64,000 nucleotides of DNA from Bacillus amyloliquefaciens DSM 7 = ATCC 23350 (GTDB taxonomy: Bacteria; Bacillota; Bacilli; Bacillales; Bacillaceae): NCBI RefSeq assembly GCF_000196735.1, contig NC_014551.1:3653001-3717000 (forward strand), written 5' to 3'. Made by a program: the position numbers and the translations under genes. Position 1 is the stretch's first letter; each line of letters opens with the position of its first letter. Of this stretch, positions 47,736 through 57,326 are shown piece by piece. Below the pieces are notes generated by a model. That model did not search any database. It was not told where the DNA came from and worked only from the letters and a program-made list of their open reading frames with translations.

Positions 47736-47996
47736 ATGGACATGTTTTTTGCTTATTTACTGGTCGCAAGCGCAACACCCCTCTTTATCTGGCTTGATAA
47801 CAAAAAAGTGGCTCTTTCGGCCATACCGCCAATCATTTTAATGTGGGTTTTCTTCTACTTTTACGCAACCAGCAGCCTATCCCCCCTCGGCCACACACTC
47901 ATGATTATCCTGTTTGCCGTCAACGTCATCGTTGCCCATATCGCCGCCTTTATCATTTACGGCCTTCCGCGCCTGCGCCGGAGAAGAAGCCAATAA
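47736..47996 (+). CDS. ywcE: YwcE, holin-like spore protein
   Basis: 86 residues with three hydrophobic segments and a basic C-terminus ([10 protein letters not shown]), a holin-like layout. Needed for proper spore coat and germination in B. subtilis. ATG with AAAGGAG. Convergent with qoxD. Confidence 0.9.
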   Translation: MDMFFAYLLVASATPLFIWLDNKKVALSAIPPIILMWVFFYFYATSSLSPLGHTLMIILFAVNVIVAHIAAFIIYGLPRLRRRRSQ

Positions 47997-48002
47997 AGGC
48001 AC

Positions 48003-48038
48003 AAAAAACCCTCTTCGCCTAAACGAAGAGGGTTTCTT
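48003..48038. terminator. Bidirectional terminator between ywcE and qoxD
   Basis: Twelve-base perfect stem AAACCCTCTTCG / CGAAGAGGGTTT with loop CCTAAA. Confidence 0.9.
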
Positions 48039-48039
48039 T

Positions 48040-48408
48040 TTATTCGTGATGTTCGGAATGCTGCTTCGCACCGCCCGGAGGGTTTCCATCCATATGGTCA
48101 CCGTGATGGTAGTGCGCCGCAAAGATCCAGATAGAACCAAGGATGATAACAATCGCTCCGAAAAATCCGAAGAGCGTGTTTCCGACTTGGATTCCGCCGT
48201 TTTCGCTTTCTGTCATGTGCATGAACATGAGAAGCTGCAGGCCGGCCTGAATAAATGCGAATCCGAAAATGATCCAGAGTTTTGCTGATGAGCTTAAATC
48301 TGTATATACCGCAACCCAAAGGGCCAGCAGGGTCAGAATAATAGACAACGCAAAACCTACGATATGCTTCCACGGAAAGTGGCTGTGTTCAGCAGATTTG
48401 TTTGCCAT
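48040..48408 (-). CDS. qoxD: QoxD, cytochrome aa3 quinol oxidase subunit IV
   Basis: 122-residue subunit with three membrane segments and a His-rich end (HYHHGDHMDG). Structural role in the terminal quinol oxidase. ATG 1 base after the qoxC stop, with GGGGGG within the end of qoxC; the frame is open 19 codons further upstream. Confidence 0.93.
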   Translation of the reverse strand: MANKSAEHSHFPWKHIVGFALSIILTLLALWVAVYTDLSSSAKLWIIFGFAFIQAGLQLLMFMHMTESENGGIQVGNTLFGFFGAIVIILGSIWIFAAHYHHGDHMDGNPPGGAKQHSEHHE

Positions 48409-48409
48409 A

Positions 48410-49024
48410 TTATAGTCCCCCCAATCCGATGAGATAGACGCCTGTAAAGATGAAGATCCAGACAACGTCTAAGAAGTGCCAGTATAAACTTGAGATAAAG
48501 ATTTTTGAAGACGTCTGCGGCGTTAATCCGCGTTTCTTCAATTGCAGCAAGATGCCGGTAATCCAGAAGATACCGATCGTTACGTGCGTTCCGTGCGTTC
48601 CCAGAAGGACGAAGAATCCAGACCAGAAAGCACTTGTACCGAGAGATGCTCCTTCATGTACATAGTGAATGAACTCGTTAAGCTCACATCCTACGAAGCC
48701 TGCGCCGAGAAGAAGCGTAATGATCGTCCATATGACGACGCCTTTTAAACTTCCGCGACGCATTTCATGAACAGCGATCCCGCAGGTAAAACTGCTGATC
48801 AGAAGCAGGAATGTCATGATCATGACAAGCTTCACTTCAAATAATTCAGCCGGTAAGACTCCTCCTGCTGTTCTTCTTTGAAGAACGAAGAAGGTTGCAA
48901 ATAGTGTTGAGAACAACACAATCTCTGCCCCTAAAAAGATCCAAAACCCGAGAATATTGAGTCTGCCGGTTTCAGATTGATATTCCATAGGCGCGTTAGA
49001 ATTGCCGTGTTCTGCATGTTCCAT
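48410..49024 (-). CDS. qoxC: QoxC, cytochrome aa3 quinol oxidase subunit III
   Basis: 204 residues with five membrane segments; WIFLGAEIVLFSTLFATFFVL and GTHGTHVTIG are typical of subunit III. Follows qoxB after 14 bases. Confidence 0.95.
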   Translation of the reverse strand: MEHAEHGNSNAPMEYQSETGRLNILGFWIFLGAEIVLFSTLFATFFVLQRRTAGGVLPAELFEVKLVMIMTFLLLISSFTCGIAVHEMRRGSLKGVVIWTIITLLLGAGFVGCELNEFIHYVHEGASLGTSAFWSGFFVLLGTHGTHVTIGIFWITGILLQLKKRGLTPQTSSKIFISSLYWHFLDVVWIFIFTGVYLIGLGGL

Positions 49025-49038
49025 AAATCACGCCTCCT

Positions 49039-50988
49039 TTATTCGGAAATCTTTCTTTCCGTCTCTTTTATTTCTTCAACAGGTATATAGTATCCATTGT
49101 CATATTCAAATGAACGAAGCACCATGCAAAGCAGAATGCCGATCAAGCCGACAATGCCCATCCAGAACCATTCAAAGACAAGTCCGAAGCCTGCAATACC
49201 GAACGCCACTGACATAATAAGCGGTCTGCCGGAGTTGTGCGGCATATGGATTTTCTTGAACTTGCTTTCCGGATGAATATCCACTTTGTCTTCTTTCAAT
49301 TGCAGGTACGCATCTTGAGATTTCACTTCAGGAAGCACCGCAAAGTTGTAGTGCGGCGGAATCGCAGATGAAGTCGCCCACTCAAGCGTACGTCCCACGC
49401 CCCATGAATCTCCGCTGATCTCGCGAGTAGAGTAGCGGAAGCTGTAGTAGATGTTGTAGCAAAGGATTAAGAATCCGACACCCATCATGAAGGCTCCGAC
49501 AGTTGAAATAAAGTTCAATGTAGTCCATCCGTCATTCGGTCCGTATGTGTAAATACGGCGAGGCATACCTTGCAGCCCCAAGAAGTATTGAGGGAAGAAA
49601 CATACATTAAATCCGATCATAAAGATCCAGAAGAACCATTTTCCGATTCTCTCGTTCAGCTTGTGGCCGAACATTTTCGGATACCAGAAAATAAATCCTG
49701 CGAAACATGCAAATACCGTACCCGCGATCAGCACATAGTGGAAGTGAGATACGAGGAAGTACGTATTATGGTATTGATAATCCGCTGCAGCCATCGCGAG
49801 CATAACCCCTGTTACCCCGCCGATAACGAAGTTCGGGATGAACGCAAGCGCCCACAGCATCGGTGTTGTAAAGCTGATTCGGCCTTTATACATTGTAAAG
49901 AGCCAGTTAAAGATTTTAACCCCGGTCGGAACCGAAATCGCCATCGTTGTGATCGAGAAGAAAGAGTTAACAGACGCACTGTTCCCCATTGTGAAGAAGT
50001 GGTGAGTCCATACAAGGAAACTCAGGACGGAAATGGCGATAATAGAGCCGACCATCGCTTTGTAACCGAATAACTGCTTTCTTGCAAACGCTGAAATAAT
50101 TTCAGAGAAAATACCGAAAGCCGGTAAGATAACGATATAAACTTCAGGGTGTCCCCAAATCCAGAATAAGTTAGCCCAAAGCATCGGCATACCGCCGGCT
50201 TCCAGCGTGAAAAAGTGAGCGCCGAACAAACGGTCAAATGATAGCAGCGCCAATGCCACTGTCAGAACAGGGAAGGCGAATACGATAATAACCATTGTAA
50301 TCAGCGTCGTCCATGTGAACATCGGCATACGCATCAGCGTCATGCCTTTTGTACGCATTTTCAGGATCGTCACCATAAAGTTGATACCCGTCATCAGCGT
50401 ACCGATACCGGCAATCTGAAGACCGAGCAAGTAGAAGTTCTCACCAGGCCCAGGGCTCATGTCGTTACTTGCCAGCGGCATGTAACTCGTCCAGCCTGCG
50501 TTCGGAGAACCTCCGATAACGAAAGAAATATTGAAAAGCATCGCACCTACGAAGAACGTCCAGAAACTCAGGTTGTTCAAGTACGGGAATGCTACGTCGC
50601 GCGCACCGATCTGCAAAGGTACGACAACGTTGATCAGACCGATTAAAAACGGCATCGCCATGAAGATAATCATGATCGTACCGTGAGTCGTAAAGATCTC
50701 ATTATAGTGGTTTGAGTCTAAAAAATTGTTATTAGGAAGCGCTAACTGGGCACGCATCATCAAGCCGTCGACCCCGCCGCGGAACAGCATGATAACAGCA
50801 GAGATAATGTACATGATTCCAAGTTTCTTATGGTCTACAGACGTCAGCCATTCAGACCAGAGCCACTTCCACTTTTTGAAGTATGTGAGTACTACGATGA
50901 TAGCAATAGTGGAAAGCGCAATGGAAACTTGTGCGCCCAGAATTAATGGGTCACCTGTTACAAAAAATTCATCCCATCTCAATTTCAT
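49039..50988 (-). CDS. qoxB: QoxB, cytochrome aa3 quinol oxidase subunit I
   Basis: 649-residue heme-copper oxidase core with about 14 membrane segments. Heme and Cu-B histidines sit in [39 protein letters not shown] and [11 protein letters not shown]. It reduces oxygen to water with quinol electrons and pumps protons. ATG with AGGAGGAAGCCCGA. Confidence 0.96.
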   Translation of the reverse strand: MKLRWDEFFVTGDPLILGAQVSIALSTIAIIVVLTYFKKWKWLWSEWLTSVDHKKLGIMYIISAVIMLFRGGVDGLMMRAQLALPNNNFLDSNHYNEIFTTHGTIMIIFMAMPFLIGLINVVVPLQIGARDVAFPYLNNLSFWTFFVGAMLFNISFVIGGSPNAGWTSYMPLASNDMSPGPGENFYLLGLQIAGIGTLMTGINFMVTILKMRTKGMTLMRMPMFTWTTLITMVIIVFAFPVLTVALALLSFDRLFGAHFFTLEAGGMPMLWANLFWIWGHPEVYIVILPAFGIFSEIISAFARKQLFGYKAMVGSIIAISVLSFLVWTHHFFTMGNSASVNSFFSITTMAISVPTGVKIFNWLFTMYKGRISFTTPMLWALAFIPNFVIGGVTGVMLAMAAADYQYHNTYFLVSHFHYVLIAGTVFACFAGFIFWYPKMFGHKLNERIGKWFFWIFMIGFNVCFFPQYFLGLQGMPRRIYTYGPNDGWTTLNFISTVGAFMMGVGFLILCYNIYYSFRYSTREISGDSWGVGRTLEWATSSAIPPHYNFAVLPEVKSQDAYLQLKEDKVDIHPESKFKKIHMPHNSGRPLIMSVAFGIAGFGLVFEWFWMGIVGLIGILLCMVLRSFEYDNGYYIPVEEIKETERKISE

Positions 50989-51015
50989 TCGGGCTTCCTC
51001 CTTTCTTGTTCAATT

Positions 51016-51981
51016 TCAATCTTGTTTATCGTCGGATACTTTAAATTCGTTTTTCTTAACATCTTCCCACGGATCTGTTTTAGAGTGCGGTGATACGGCT
51101 TTGTAGCCAAGGCGTTTGCGCGCCTCCATCGCATATTCGGCATCTTGGCCGTGGTCAACGTATTTTAAGTGTGTAGAAGAGAACGTTAATTTACCGACAT
51201 TCTCCGGAAGCATCAGTTCGTCATACTTCTCTTTCGTCAGCTTTGGAGAATCGCTTTGGGCTTTTTTCACCCAGTTGTTAAAGTCTTTTTGCGTAACTGC
51301 TTTTACGTTGAATTTCTGGTCGGCAAAGTGTTCGCCGGTGAAGTTCGCGTTGCGGCCTTCATATGTTCCCACTTTGTCAGCCTGTAAGTATTGATCCATC
51401 AGCATTCCTGCCATCGCGTATTTTTGTCCCCCGAGCTGAGGAATCCATAGCGACGCCATTGAATCGGCTGAAGAAATTTTAAATAAAACCGGACGGTCTA
51501 CAGGAATGTTCAGGTAGTTAACCGTCTCAATATCCTGCTCTGGGTAACTGAATACCCATTTCCAGTCTACCGAAGTAGCATAAACGACAAGAGGTTCTTT
51601 ATCCTTAGTCGCTTCAGGCGCTTTTTCTAACGAATATATCGTCTGTACGGTAGGCACAGAAAGTGCAATGACAATTAAAATTGGGATCACTGTCCAGACT
51701 ACTTCTAAGAACGTGTTGCCGTGCATGTCTGGCTTGTAATTTCCGCTGTCTTTGCCTTTGCGGTCGCGGTATTTCACTAAAATGATTGTAAATAGTACGA
51801 ATACGACGCCGACAATGAACAGCATAAATCCGATTGACAAGAGAATCAGATCTTTTTGCTGGTCTGCAACAGGTCCTTTCGGATCTAACACGGAAATGTC
51901 GCTGCATCCGCCCAGTACGAAAACAACAGCCAACATCGCTAATAAAAGTAACGGTTTAAATGCTCTGAACAAGAAGATCAC
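51016..51981 (-). CDS. qoxA: QoxA, cytochrome aa3 quinol oxidase subunit II (lipoprotein)
   Basis: 321 residues: lipoprotein signal with lipobox VLGGC near residue 26, a membrane hairpin, and a cupredoxin domain (VDWKWVFSYPEQ, SLWIPQLGGQKYAMAGM) that lacks the CuA cysteines, as in quinol oxidases. The GTG at 51981 matches the family length; the ATG one codon earlier abuts GGAAGG. Confidence 0.93.
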   Translation of the reverse strand: MIFLFRAFKPLLLLAMLAVVFVLGGCSDISVLDPKGPVADQQKDLILLSIGFMLFIVGVVFVLFTIILVKYRDRKGKDSGNYKPDMHGNTFLEVVWTVIPILIVIALSVPTVQTIYSLEKAPEATKDKEPLVVYATSVDWKWVFSYPEQDIETVNYLNIPVDRPVLFKISSADSMASLWIPQLGGQKYAMAGMLMDQYLQADKVGTYEGRNANFTGEHFADQKFNVKAVTQKDFNNWVKKAQSDSPKLTKEKYDELMLPENVGKLTFSSTHLKYVDHGQDAEYAMEARKRLGYKAVSPHSKTDPWEDVKKNEFKVSDDKQD

Positions 51982-51984
51982 CAT

Positions 51985-52483
51985 CCTTCCTATTGATGTA
52001 GTGAATCTGAAATGTACTTTCTCAAAATCTTTTCTCTATCTACCTTGTTATGCTATCAAAATCTGCCCTTATTAGCTTTATTTTTTTCTAAAGTTCATCT
52101 TTTTTTCGCCCTGATGTCACAAAATCGACAAAAAATGCATGAACTTTTTCCACTTGCATAAATCAAAGTTAAAAAGTTTTAGATCATTTAGCATATATAG
52201 AGAAAAAAGATAGTGAGAACGAATAATACCAAATAAAGGTTTACCATAATAAAATACGCTGGTCAACAAAAAGTTTCATTTTGTTAACCATTCCACAAAG
52301 AAAATATTTTTTCCTTTGCTCACACCTTTTCACACGTTTTCCATTTTAACGCAACGCATGGTGAAAAAAAAGAGATGAACGCGCGTTGATATGTTCATTA
52401 TAAAAAACACATTCATATGTTTAATATGGACAAAACGAAGGAAACATATAGGCATAAATAATAAAAAATAGGAAGTGATATTT
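51985..52483. other. 500-base intergenic region upstream of qoxA and ywzA
   Basis: AT-rich, divergent between qoxABCD and ywzA. It must hold both promoters. TTGACC occurs on the minus strand at 52264-52259 without a good -10. No gene seen. Confidence 0.45.
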
Positions 52484-52729
52484 ATGGGTTTTATCGTATC
52501 TCTGATTGTAGCTATTATTATCGGCTGGATCGGAAGTTTATTTGTAAAAGGAAGTATGCCCGGGGGAATTATCGGGTCAATGATCGCCGGTCTGATCGGC
52601 GCATGGATCGGGCACGGCCTGCTCGGCACATGGGGTCCGCACCTTGCCGGCTTTGCCATCATTCCGGCAATCATCGGAGCGGCGATCGTGGTATTTCTGT
52701 TCAGCCTCATCGCCAGAAGCAGAGGATAA
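52484..52729 (+). CDS. ywzA: YwzA, GlsB/YeaQ/YmgE-family membrane protein
   Basis: 81 residues, three Gly-rich membrane segments (IIGWIGSLFVKGSMPGG; MIAGLIGAWIG), characteristic of transglycosylase-associated proteins, often stress-induced. ATG with AGGAAGTGA. Confidence 0.9.
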   Translation: MGFIVSLIVAIIIGWIGSLFVKGSMPGGIIGSMIAGLIGAWIGHGLLGTWGPHLAGFAIIPAIIGAAIVVFLFSLIARSRG

Positions 52730-52766
52730 AAAAAGCCTCGTCCCTTATGGGATGAGGCTTTTTTCC
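52729..52766. terminator. Bidirectional terminator between ywzA and galT
   Basis: Sixteen-base stem AAAAAAGCCTCGTCCC / GGGATGAGGCTTTTTT with loop TTAT; the galT stop lies in the loop. Confidence 0.92.
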
Positions 52767-54286
52767 GGTAGAGCGTCCAAATGGCTGATAAAACGCCGGA
52801 AAGCCGCTCTGCCTTCTTCTGTCTGTTTAAAGACGCCGGCATGCTCCAGTATCCGGGCAAAAACATGTCCGATTTCTTCTTTTAGAATCTGTTCCGCGTT
52901 TTCTTTCGTTACCTTCCGCTTGTGCAGCACGCTGAGCGCCCACTCCTTATGCTTGGCCGCAGAAGGATCGGCCGTTAAAGCCGCCTCCGGGTCCGGTGAA
53001 CACAGCGCTTCAGCCGTGCGGATCATCTCTTCTTCAAGACGCCCCGGCAGAATCGCAAGCCCCATCACCTCAATCAGTCCGATATTTTCTTTTTTCAGAT
53101 GATGAACTTCCTGATGAGGATGAAAAATTCCCAGCGGATGCTCATCTGAGGTGCGGTTATTTCTGAGGACGAGATCTAATTCGAATAAACCGTTTCTCCG
53201 CCGGGCAATCGGTGTAATTGTATTGTGCGGTGTCTCCCCTGAATAGGCGAGGATATCCGCCGCCTCATCGGAATAGCCGCGCCATGCCCGTAAGATGGAG
53301 TCCGCCGCGTCAGAAAGCTCAGACGCGCTCTCGCTTTGCAGACGGATGACCGACATCGGCCACTTCACGACACCCAAAGCCGTATTCGGATAATCAGGCA
53401 GCCTGTAACGGCTTTCTGTCTCCGCCTGCGCCATCGGGAACTCGTGATCGCCACCTTGAAAATGATCGTGGCTTAAAATACTGCCGCCGACAATCGGCAG
53501 ATCAGCATTGGAACCGAGAAAATAATGAGGATACTGGCTGACGAACGACAGCAGCCTGTCAAACGTTTTTTTGCTGATCTTCATCGGTTCGTGCCGGTCT
53601 TTCAAAACGATGCAATGCTCCCGGTAATACACATACGGAGAAAATTGCAGAAACCACTGCTCATCACCGAGAATCACCGGGATGACGCGAAGATTTTGAC
53701 GCGCGGGATGATCCGGCCTTCCTTCATATCCGACATTTTCTTTACAGAGAACACATCTCGGGTAATCGGATTGCGGCTGCTCTTTGGCAGCGGCAATTGC
53801 TTTCGGATCTTTTTCCGGTTTTGAAAGGTTGATCGTGATGTCCAGCTTTCCGTAAGCCGTCTCAGCCGTCCACCCGATATTCCGCTGAATTCTGTCCGAA
53901 CGGATATAATACACATCCTCTGAAAATCGGTAAAACGCCTTTGTCGCCTGCTCCGGACCGTGCACTGCCTTTGTTTCTTCAAAACGCCGGACAATCTCTG
54001 ACGGCTGCGGGGCAAAACAGCCCATGATCTTCGCGCTTAGCAGATCGCGATATGTGTCTGTATCGGCTGCAATCCGGCCCGTCTCTGCGGCCCATTCATA
54101 AATCGGGGCTAATATGTCCGGCAGAGGCGCCGCCGAGTCAATTTCTATCTGTTCTGAAGGCTCCGGATGGGTTATGTGCAGCGTTTCATATAAACGGTTT
54201 CTTGTATATTCAATATCAAGAAATGAAATCAGCTCTTTTTGCAGTCCGTACCGGATTAAACGTTCTACGTGCCGCTCAATCGCCAT
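52745..54286 (-). CDS. galT: GalT, galactose-1-phosphate uridylyltransferase (class II)
   Basis: 513 residues, the long Gram-positive form. It exchanges UMP between UDP-glucose and galactose-1-phosphate. ILSHDHFQGGDHEFPM is a conserved His-containing region. I chose the second ATG, which has AAAGGGGG at correct spacing and overlaps galK by 11 bases. Confidence 0.94.
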   Translation of the reverse strand: MAIERHVERLIRYGLQKELISFLDIEYTRNRLYETLHITHPEPSEQIEIDSAAPLPDILAPIYEWAAETGRIAADTDTYRDLLSAKIMGCFAPQPSEIVRRFEETKAVHGPEQATKAFYRFSEDVYYIRSDRIQRNIGWTAETAYGKLDITINLSKPEKDPKAIAAAKEQPQSDYPRCVLCKENVGYEGRPDHPARQNLRVIPVILGDEQWFLQFSPYVYYREHCIVLKDRHEPMKISKKTFDRLLSFVSQYPHYFLGSNADLPIVGGSILSHDHFQGGDHEFPMAQAETESRYRLPDYPNTALGVVKWPMSVIRLQSESASELSDAADSILRAWRGYSDEAADILAYSGETPHNTITPIARRRNGLFELDLVLRNNRTSDEHPLGIFHPHQEVHHLKKENIGLIEVMGLAILPGRLEEEMIRTAEALCSPDPEAALTADPSAAKHKEWALSVLHKRKVTKENAEQILKEEIGHVFARILEHAGVFKQTEEGRAAFRRFISHLDALPEKSLIP

Positions 54287-55460
54287 TGTCATCCCCCTTT
54301 AGTTCTCTCGCTCCGGCCCCGATATCCGCCGTATAAAAGTCAGCCTTTCTCCCGGTCTGTTCCTCATAATGGGCCCCTGCCGTTTCAATAAAATCTGAAA
54401 CGGCCTCGTCCTTGACGATACTGACCGTACAGCCGCCGAAACCGGCTCCCGTCATCCTTGACCCGACAACCCCGGCATGGCGCCATGCCGCTTCTGCCAG
54501 TGTATCCAGCTCAAGACTTGTCACCTCGTAGTCATCGCGTAAAGAAAGATGCGAATCCCTCATTAATTCGCCGATGTGATGAAGCTGATTGCTGCTGAAC
54601 ATCGCGGCCGCCTTTTGGGTGCGGTGGTTTTCATAGACGGCGTGTTTTGCCCGGCGCCTGTTCACTTCATTCTGAATCAGCTCCGCATGAGCGTCAAAAG
54701 CGGAAGGCGACAGCTCCCCGAGTGACTGAATGGAAAGGTGCTTCTGCAGATCAAAAAGCGCTTCCCGGCACTCCTTGAGCCTCGTATTATAGCTTGAGTC
54801 TGCAAGCGTTCGTTTTTTATTGGTATTCGCAATAACGATCGACAGTCCAGACATCCCGAGTTTCGTATATTCAAAGGCGAGCGTCCCGCAATTCAGCAGG
54901 ATCGCGTGATCTTTCTTTCCCATCCCGATGGCGAATTGATCCATAATGCCGCAGCTGACGCCGATAAAGGAATTTTCCGCCGCCTGAGCGAGTTTCACCA
55001 AGTCGATCATATCCGCATCAAGCCCATGGCATTCCTTGAGAATGACCGCCGTGACAAGTTCAATGGAAGCTGATGATGACAGCCCTGCGCCATTCGGGAT
55101 ATTTCCTAAGAATACAATATCGAAGCCGTGCGGAAGAGAAAAACCGCTGCCGAGATATTCCGCCATGACGCCTTTCGGATAATTGGCCCACCCGTCCTCT
55201 TTTTGGTAGCGGATCTCATCGAGACTGCATTCCTTTATGCCTGCTTCCTTAAAATTATCAGAGTACATTCTGACGAGCCTGTCCCCTCTCTCCCGGACGG
55301 CTGCATATGTACCGATCGTAAGCGCGCACGGAAAGACGTGGCCTCCGTTATAATCCGTATGCTCTCCGATGAGATTCACTCTGCCGGGCGCAAAGAAAAT
55401 ACGCAGGTCCTCCGATTCCCCGAATACATCAGCAAACGCTTTCTTTATTTTGTGTTTCAT
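54276..55460 (-). CDS. galK: GalK, galactokinase
   Basis: GHMP kinase of 394 residues. GRVNLIGEHTDYNGG (galactose site), GAGLSSSASIEL (ATP) and GAGFGGCTVSIV (motif 3) are intact. ATG with AAAGGGG. No galE in this window. Confidence 0.95.
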   Translation of the reverse strand: MKHKIKKAFADVFGESEDLRIFFAPGRVNLIGEHTDYNGGHVFPCALTIGTYAAVRERGDRLVRMYSDNFKEAGIKECSLDEIRYQKEDGWANYPKGVMAEYLGSGFSLPHGFDIVFLGNIPNGAGLSSSASIELVTAVILKECHGLDADMIDLVKLAQAAENSFIGVSCGIMDQFAIGMGKKDHAILLNCGTLAFEYTKLGMSGLSIVIANTNKKRTLADSSYNTRLKECREALFDLQKHLSIQSLGELSPSAFDAHAELIQNEVNRRRAKHAVYENHRTQKAAAMFSSNQLHHIGELMRDSHLSLRDDYEVTSLELDTLAEAAWRHAGVVGSRMTGAGFGGCTVSIVKDEAVSDFIETAGAHYEEQTGRKADFYTADIGAGARELKGDDNGD

Positions 55461-55523
55461 ACGTATCCCCTTTCCCGTTACTCTTTCCCGTTACTCTTTC
55501 CCCCAAGGCTCGGAAAGAAACCG

Positions 55524-55931
55524 TTATGACACGCCCTCTTCTTTCGCTTTTCTGAAGACAATCCACTTGCTGGCCGCATAGTTGACGACTACGATAATGA
55601 CGTTGTCGGCGATTTTCGCCAAAGTTTCGTTCATATGAAATTGACTGACCAGAAGAATCATCATGGCGAGATCTATGCCGAGAGACAATACCCGCACGCT
55701 GAAAAAGGCTGTCAGTTCTTTCATCAGACTCCGCATCCCCGCGGTTTTTTGCTGAAATACATACAGTTTATTCGTGACATAAGCAAATAGAACGGACAGA
55801 ATCCACGCAGCGACGGTCGCCATCTTGTAATCCATCTGAAACACCGACGTCAGAATGTAAAAACTGACGATGTTCACGATCGTCGTGAAAACACCCATAA
55901 TGATATACATCATAATTTCTCTGTAGCGCAT
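55524..55931 (-). CDS. ywcD: YwcD, GtrA-family membrane protein
   Basis: 135 residues with four membrane segments; MRYREIMMYIIMGVFTTIVN and NKLYVFQQ fit GtrA, whose members flip polyprenyl-linked sugars. ATG with GAGGAATTGCC. Between ywcC and galK on the same strand. Confidence 0.85.
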   Translation of the reverse strand: MRYREIMMYIIMGVFTTIVNIVSFYILTSVFQMDYKMATVAAWILSVLFAYVTNKLYVFQQKTAGMRSLMKELTAFFSVRVLSLGIDLAMMILLVSQFHMNETLAKIADNVIIVVVNYAASKWIVFRKAKEEGVS

Positions 55932-55988
55932 GGCAATTCCTCGCTTTCTGAAAAACTTTTCTAAAACTTTTGTCAAATAAAGACGAAC

Positions 55989-56612
55989 TTACCCTGATTT
56001 TCTGTTACTGAAAAAAACAGAGAGCGCGTCAAAAAGGCTGCGGAAGGTGACGGAGCGCCCCAGCACGTTTGATTGCTTAATCATGCCGTCAATGAGCGCG
56101 CACATCATTCTGGCGGTGTATTCCGTATCAATTTGTTCTTCTATTAAATTTCTCGATTTGAGCCAATTTATGTACAAGCAGCTTTCTTCAATCCATAGCT
56201 CGTAAAGACGGATGTAGGCTTCATATTCCTGTACCACCTTGTAATTGGGCATGTGAAGGGCAAAGGACACGATGTTCCATGCCGGTTTGCTGTTAATAAG
56301 ATGCATCAGCAAGTCAGCCGCGCTTCTTGCCGCTTCATAAAGTGTCAGCGGCCTGGCTGATTGCCGTTCTATTTCGTCGAGATAGCCGGTAATGATCCTT
56401 TTTTTGATCTGATGCCTGTCTAACAAATGCTTCAGGAAATCTTCTTTGCTTTCAAAATGAACGTAAAACGCGCCTTTGCTGTAACCCGCGGCTTTGCTGA
56501 TTTCATCTATCGATACTGTATCGTAAGCTCGGTCAATTAACAAATGAAGGCCTGCGTCAATAAAACTTTCAAATGTTTCTTCTCTCTTAATTTGAAATTT
56601 GTTTTTTTTCAT
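55989..56612 (-). CDS. ywcC: YwcC, TetR-family repressor of slrA
   Basis: 207 residues: a TetR helix-turn-helix (about 10-60; SIDEISKAAGYSKGAFYVHF) and a ligand-binding part. In B. subtilis it represses slrA, a trigger of biofilm matrix genes. ATG behind GGGGT. Divergent from slrA; the region between has two dyads. Confidence 0.9.
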   Translation of the reverse strand: MKKNKFQIKREETFESFIDAGLHLLIDRAYDTVSIDEISKAAGYSKGAFYVHFESKEDFLKHLLDRHQIKKRIITGYLDEIERQSARPLTLYEAARSAADLLMHLINSKPAWNIVSFALHMPNYKVVQEYEAYIRLYELWIEESCLYINWLKSRNLIEEQIDTEYTARMMCALIDGMIKQSNVLGRSVTFRSLFDALSVFFSNRKSG

Positions 56613-56712
56613 TTTTTACCCCAGCTGTTTGATCTTCACTTTATCTTACACCGAATCATTCTTTTGCGGTATTTTTTATGTAAAAAGAATATGTTAGTTC
56701 GACGTTCAAAGG

Positions 56713-56768
56713 GTAAATGTTAATAGGTCAGATGGTTTATTTTCATTTACATACTATCCAGTCAGTAT
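56713..56768. promoter_or_regulatory. Candidate YwcC operator region
   Basis: Two dyads lie in the ywcC-slrA spacer: GTAAATG ... CATTTAC (56713-56750) and ATACTATCCAGTCAGTAT (56751-56768, 5-base arms with symmetrical inner matches). The second has the look of a TetR-family operator. Unproven. Confidence 0.45.
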
Positions 56769-56947
56769 TTAATTGTTTATTATTATATGTAAGATTTCTT
56801 GAAGGATTTTGGGTATTTCAGTCATTTTCTTAGGGAATAGGTAGGTGAATTCATCTTCAATTTGGGATTACCGGCCAACTATGTGTGATATTTGTTATAC
56901 ATTGGCTGCTGTAGCTGGGCAAATCAATTTTTCAATTGGAGGTTCTT

Positions 56948-57109
56948 ATGAAAACTCATGTAATGAAAGAGATAGATCAAGATTGGCATTTGTTAATTCA
57001 AGAGGCTAGAATCATGGGTTTGCACATTGACGATGTAAGGCGATTCTTAAATGCTGAAAAAGCGGTGAAGAAAAAAACACCAATGAAAAACACCATCCGC
57101 CAGCGGTAA
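56948..57109 (+). CDS. slrA: SlrA, SinI-like antirepressor
   Basis: 53-residue protein starting MKTHVMKEIDQDWHLLI and containing QEARIMGLHIDDVRRFL, which matches the SinR/SlrR-binding helix of SinI and SlrA. SlrA binds SinR and SlrR to favour matrix production. ATG with TTGGAGG. Very short, so easily missed. Its neighbour ywcC is the expected repressor. Confidence 0.9.
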   Translation: MKTHVMKEIDQDWHLLIQEARIMGLHIDDVRRFLNAEKAVKKKTPMKNTIRQR

Positions 57110-57127
57110 GATTACAGGCGGATCCTT
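57094..57127 (+). terminator. Terminator overlapping the end of slrA
   Basis: ATCCGCC / GGCGGAT around a 15-base loop, followed by CCTTTT. Confidence 0.6.
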
Positions 57128-57326
57128 TTACTATTTAACACAGTCCGCCCGCACCCGAGTTTTCAAAGGAACACCCGCAATCTTATGAGGGGAATCAGAG
57201 AATAAAACCGTATACCGGACAACCATTCCCGCCCGCATTCCGCTACCTGAACAGCCAAACATGGTGATATGAGATCCCCCCGCTGCATATCTTGTGTATT
57301 ATGCCGATTTACGAGGTGATACACAG

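Noticed and set aside
52240-52264. TTGACC on the minus strand as qoxA -35
   Set aside because: No acceptable -10 at 16-18 bases, and far from qoxA; not listed as a promoter.
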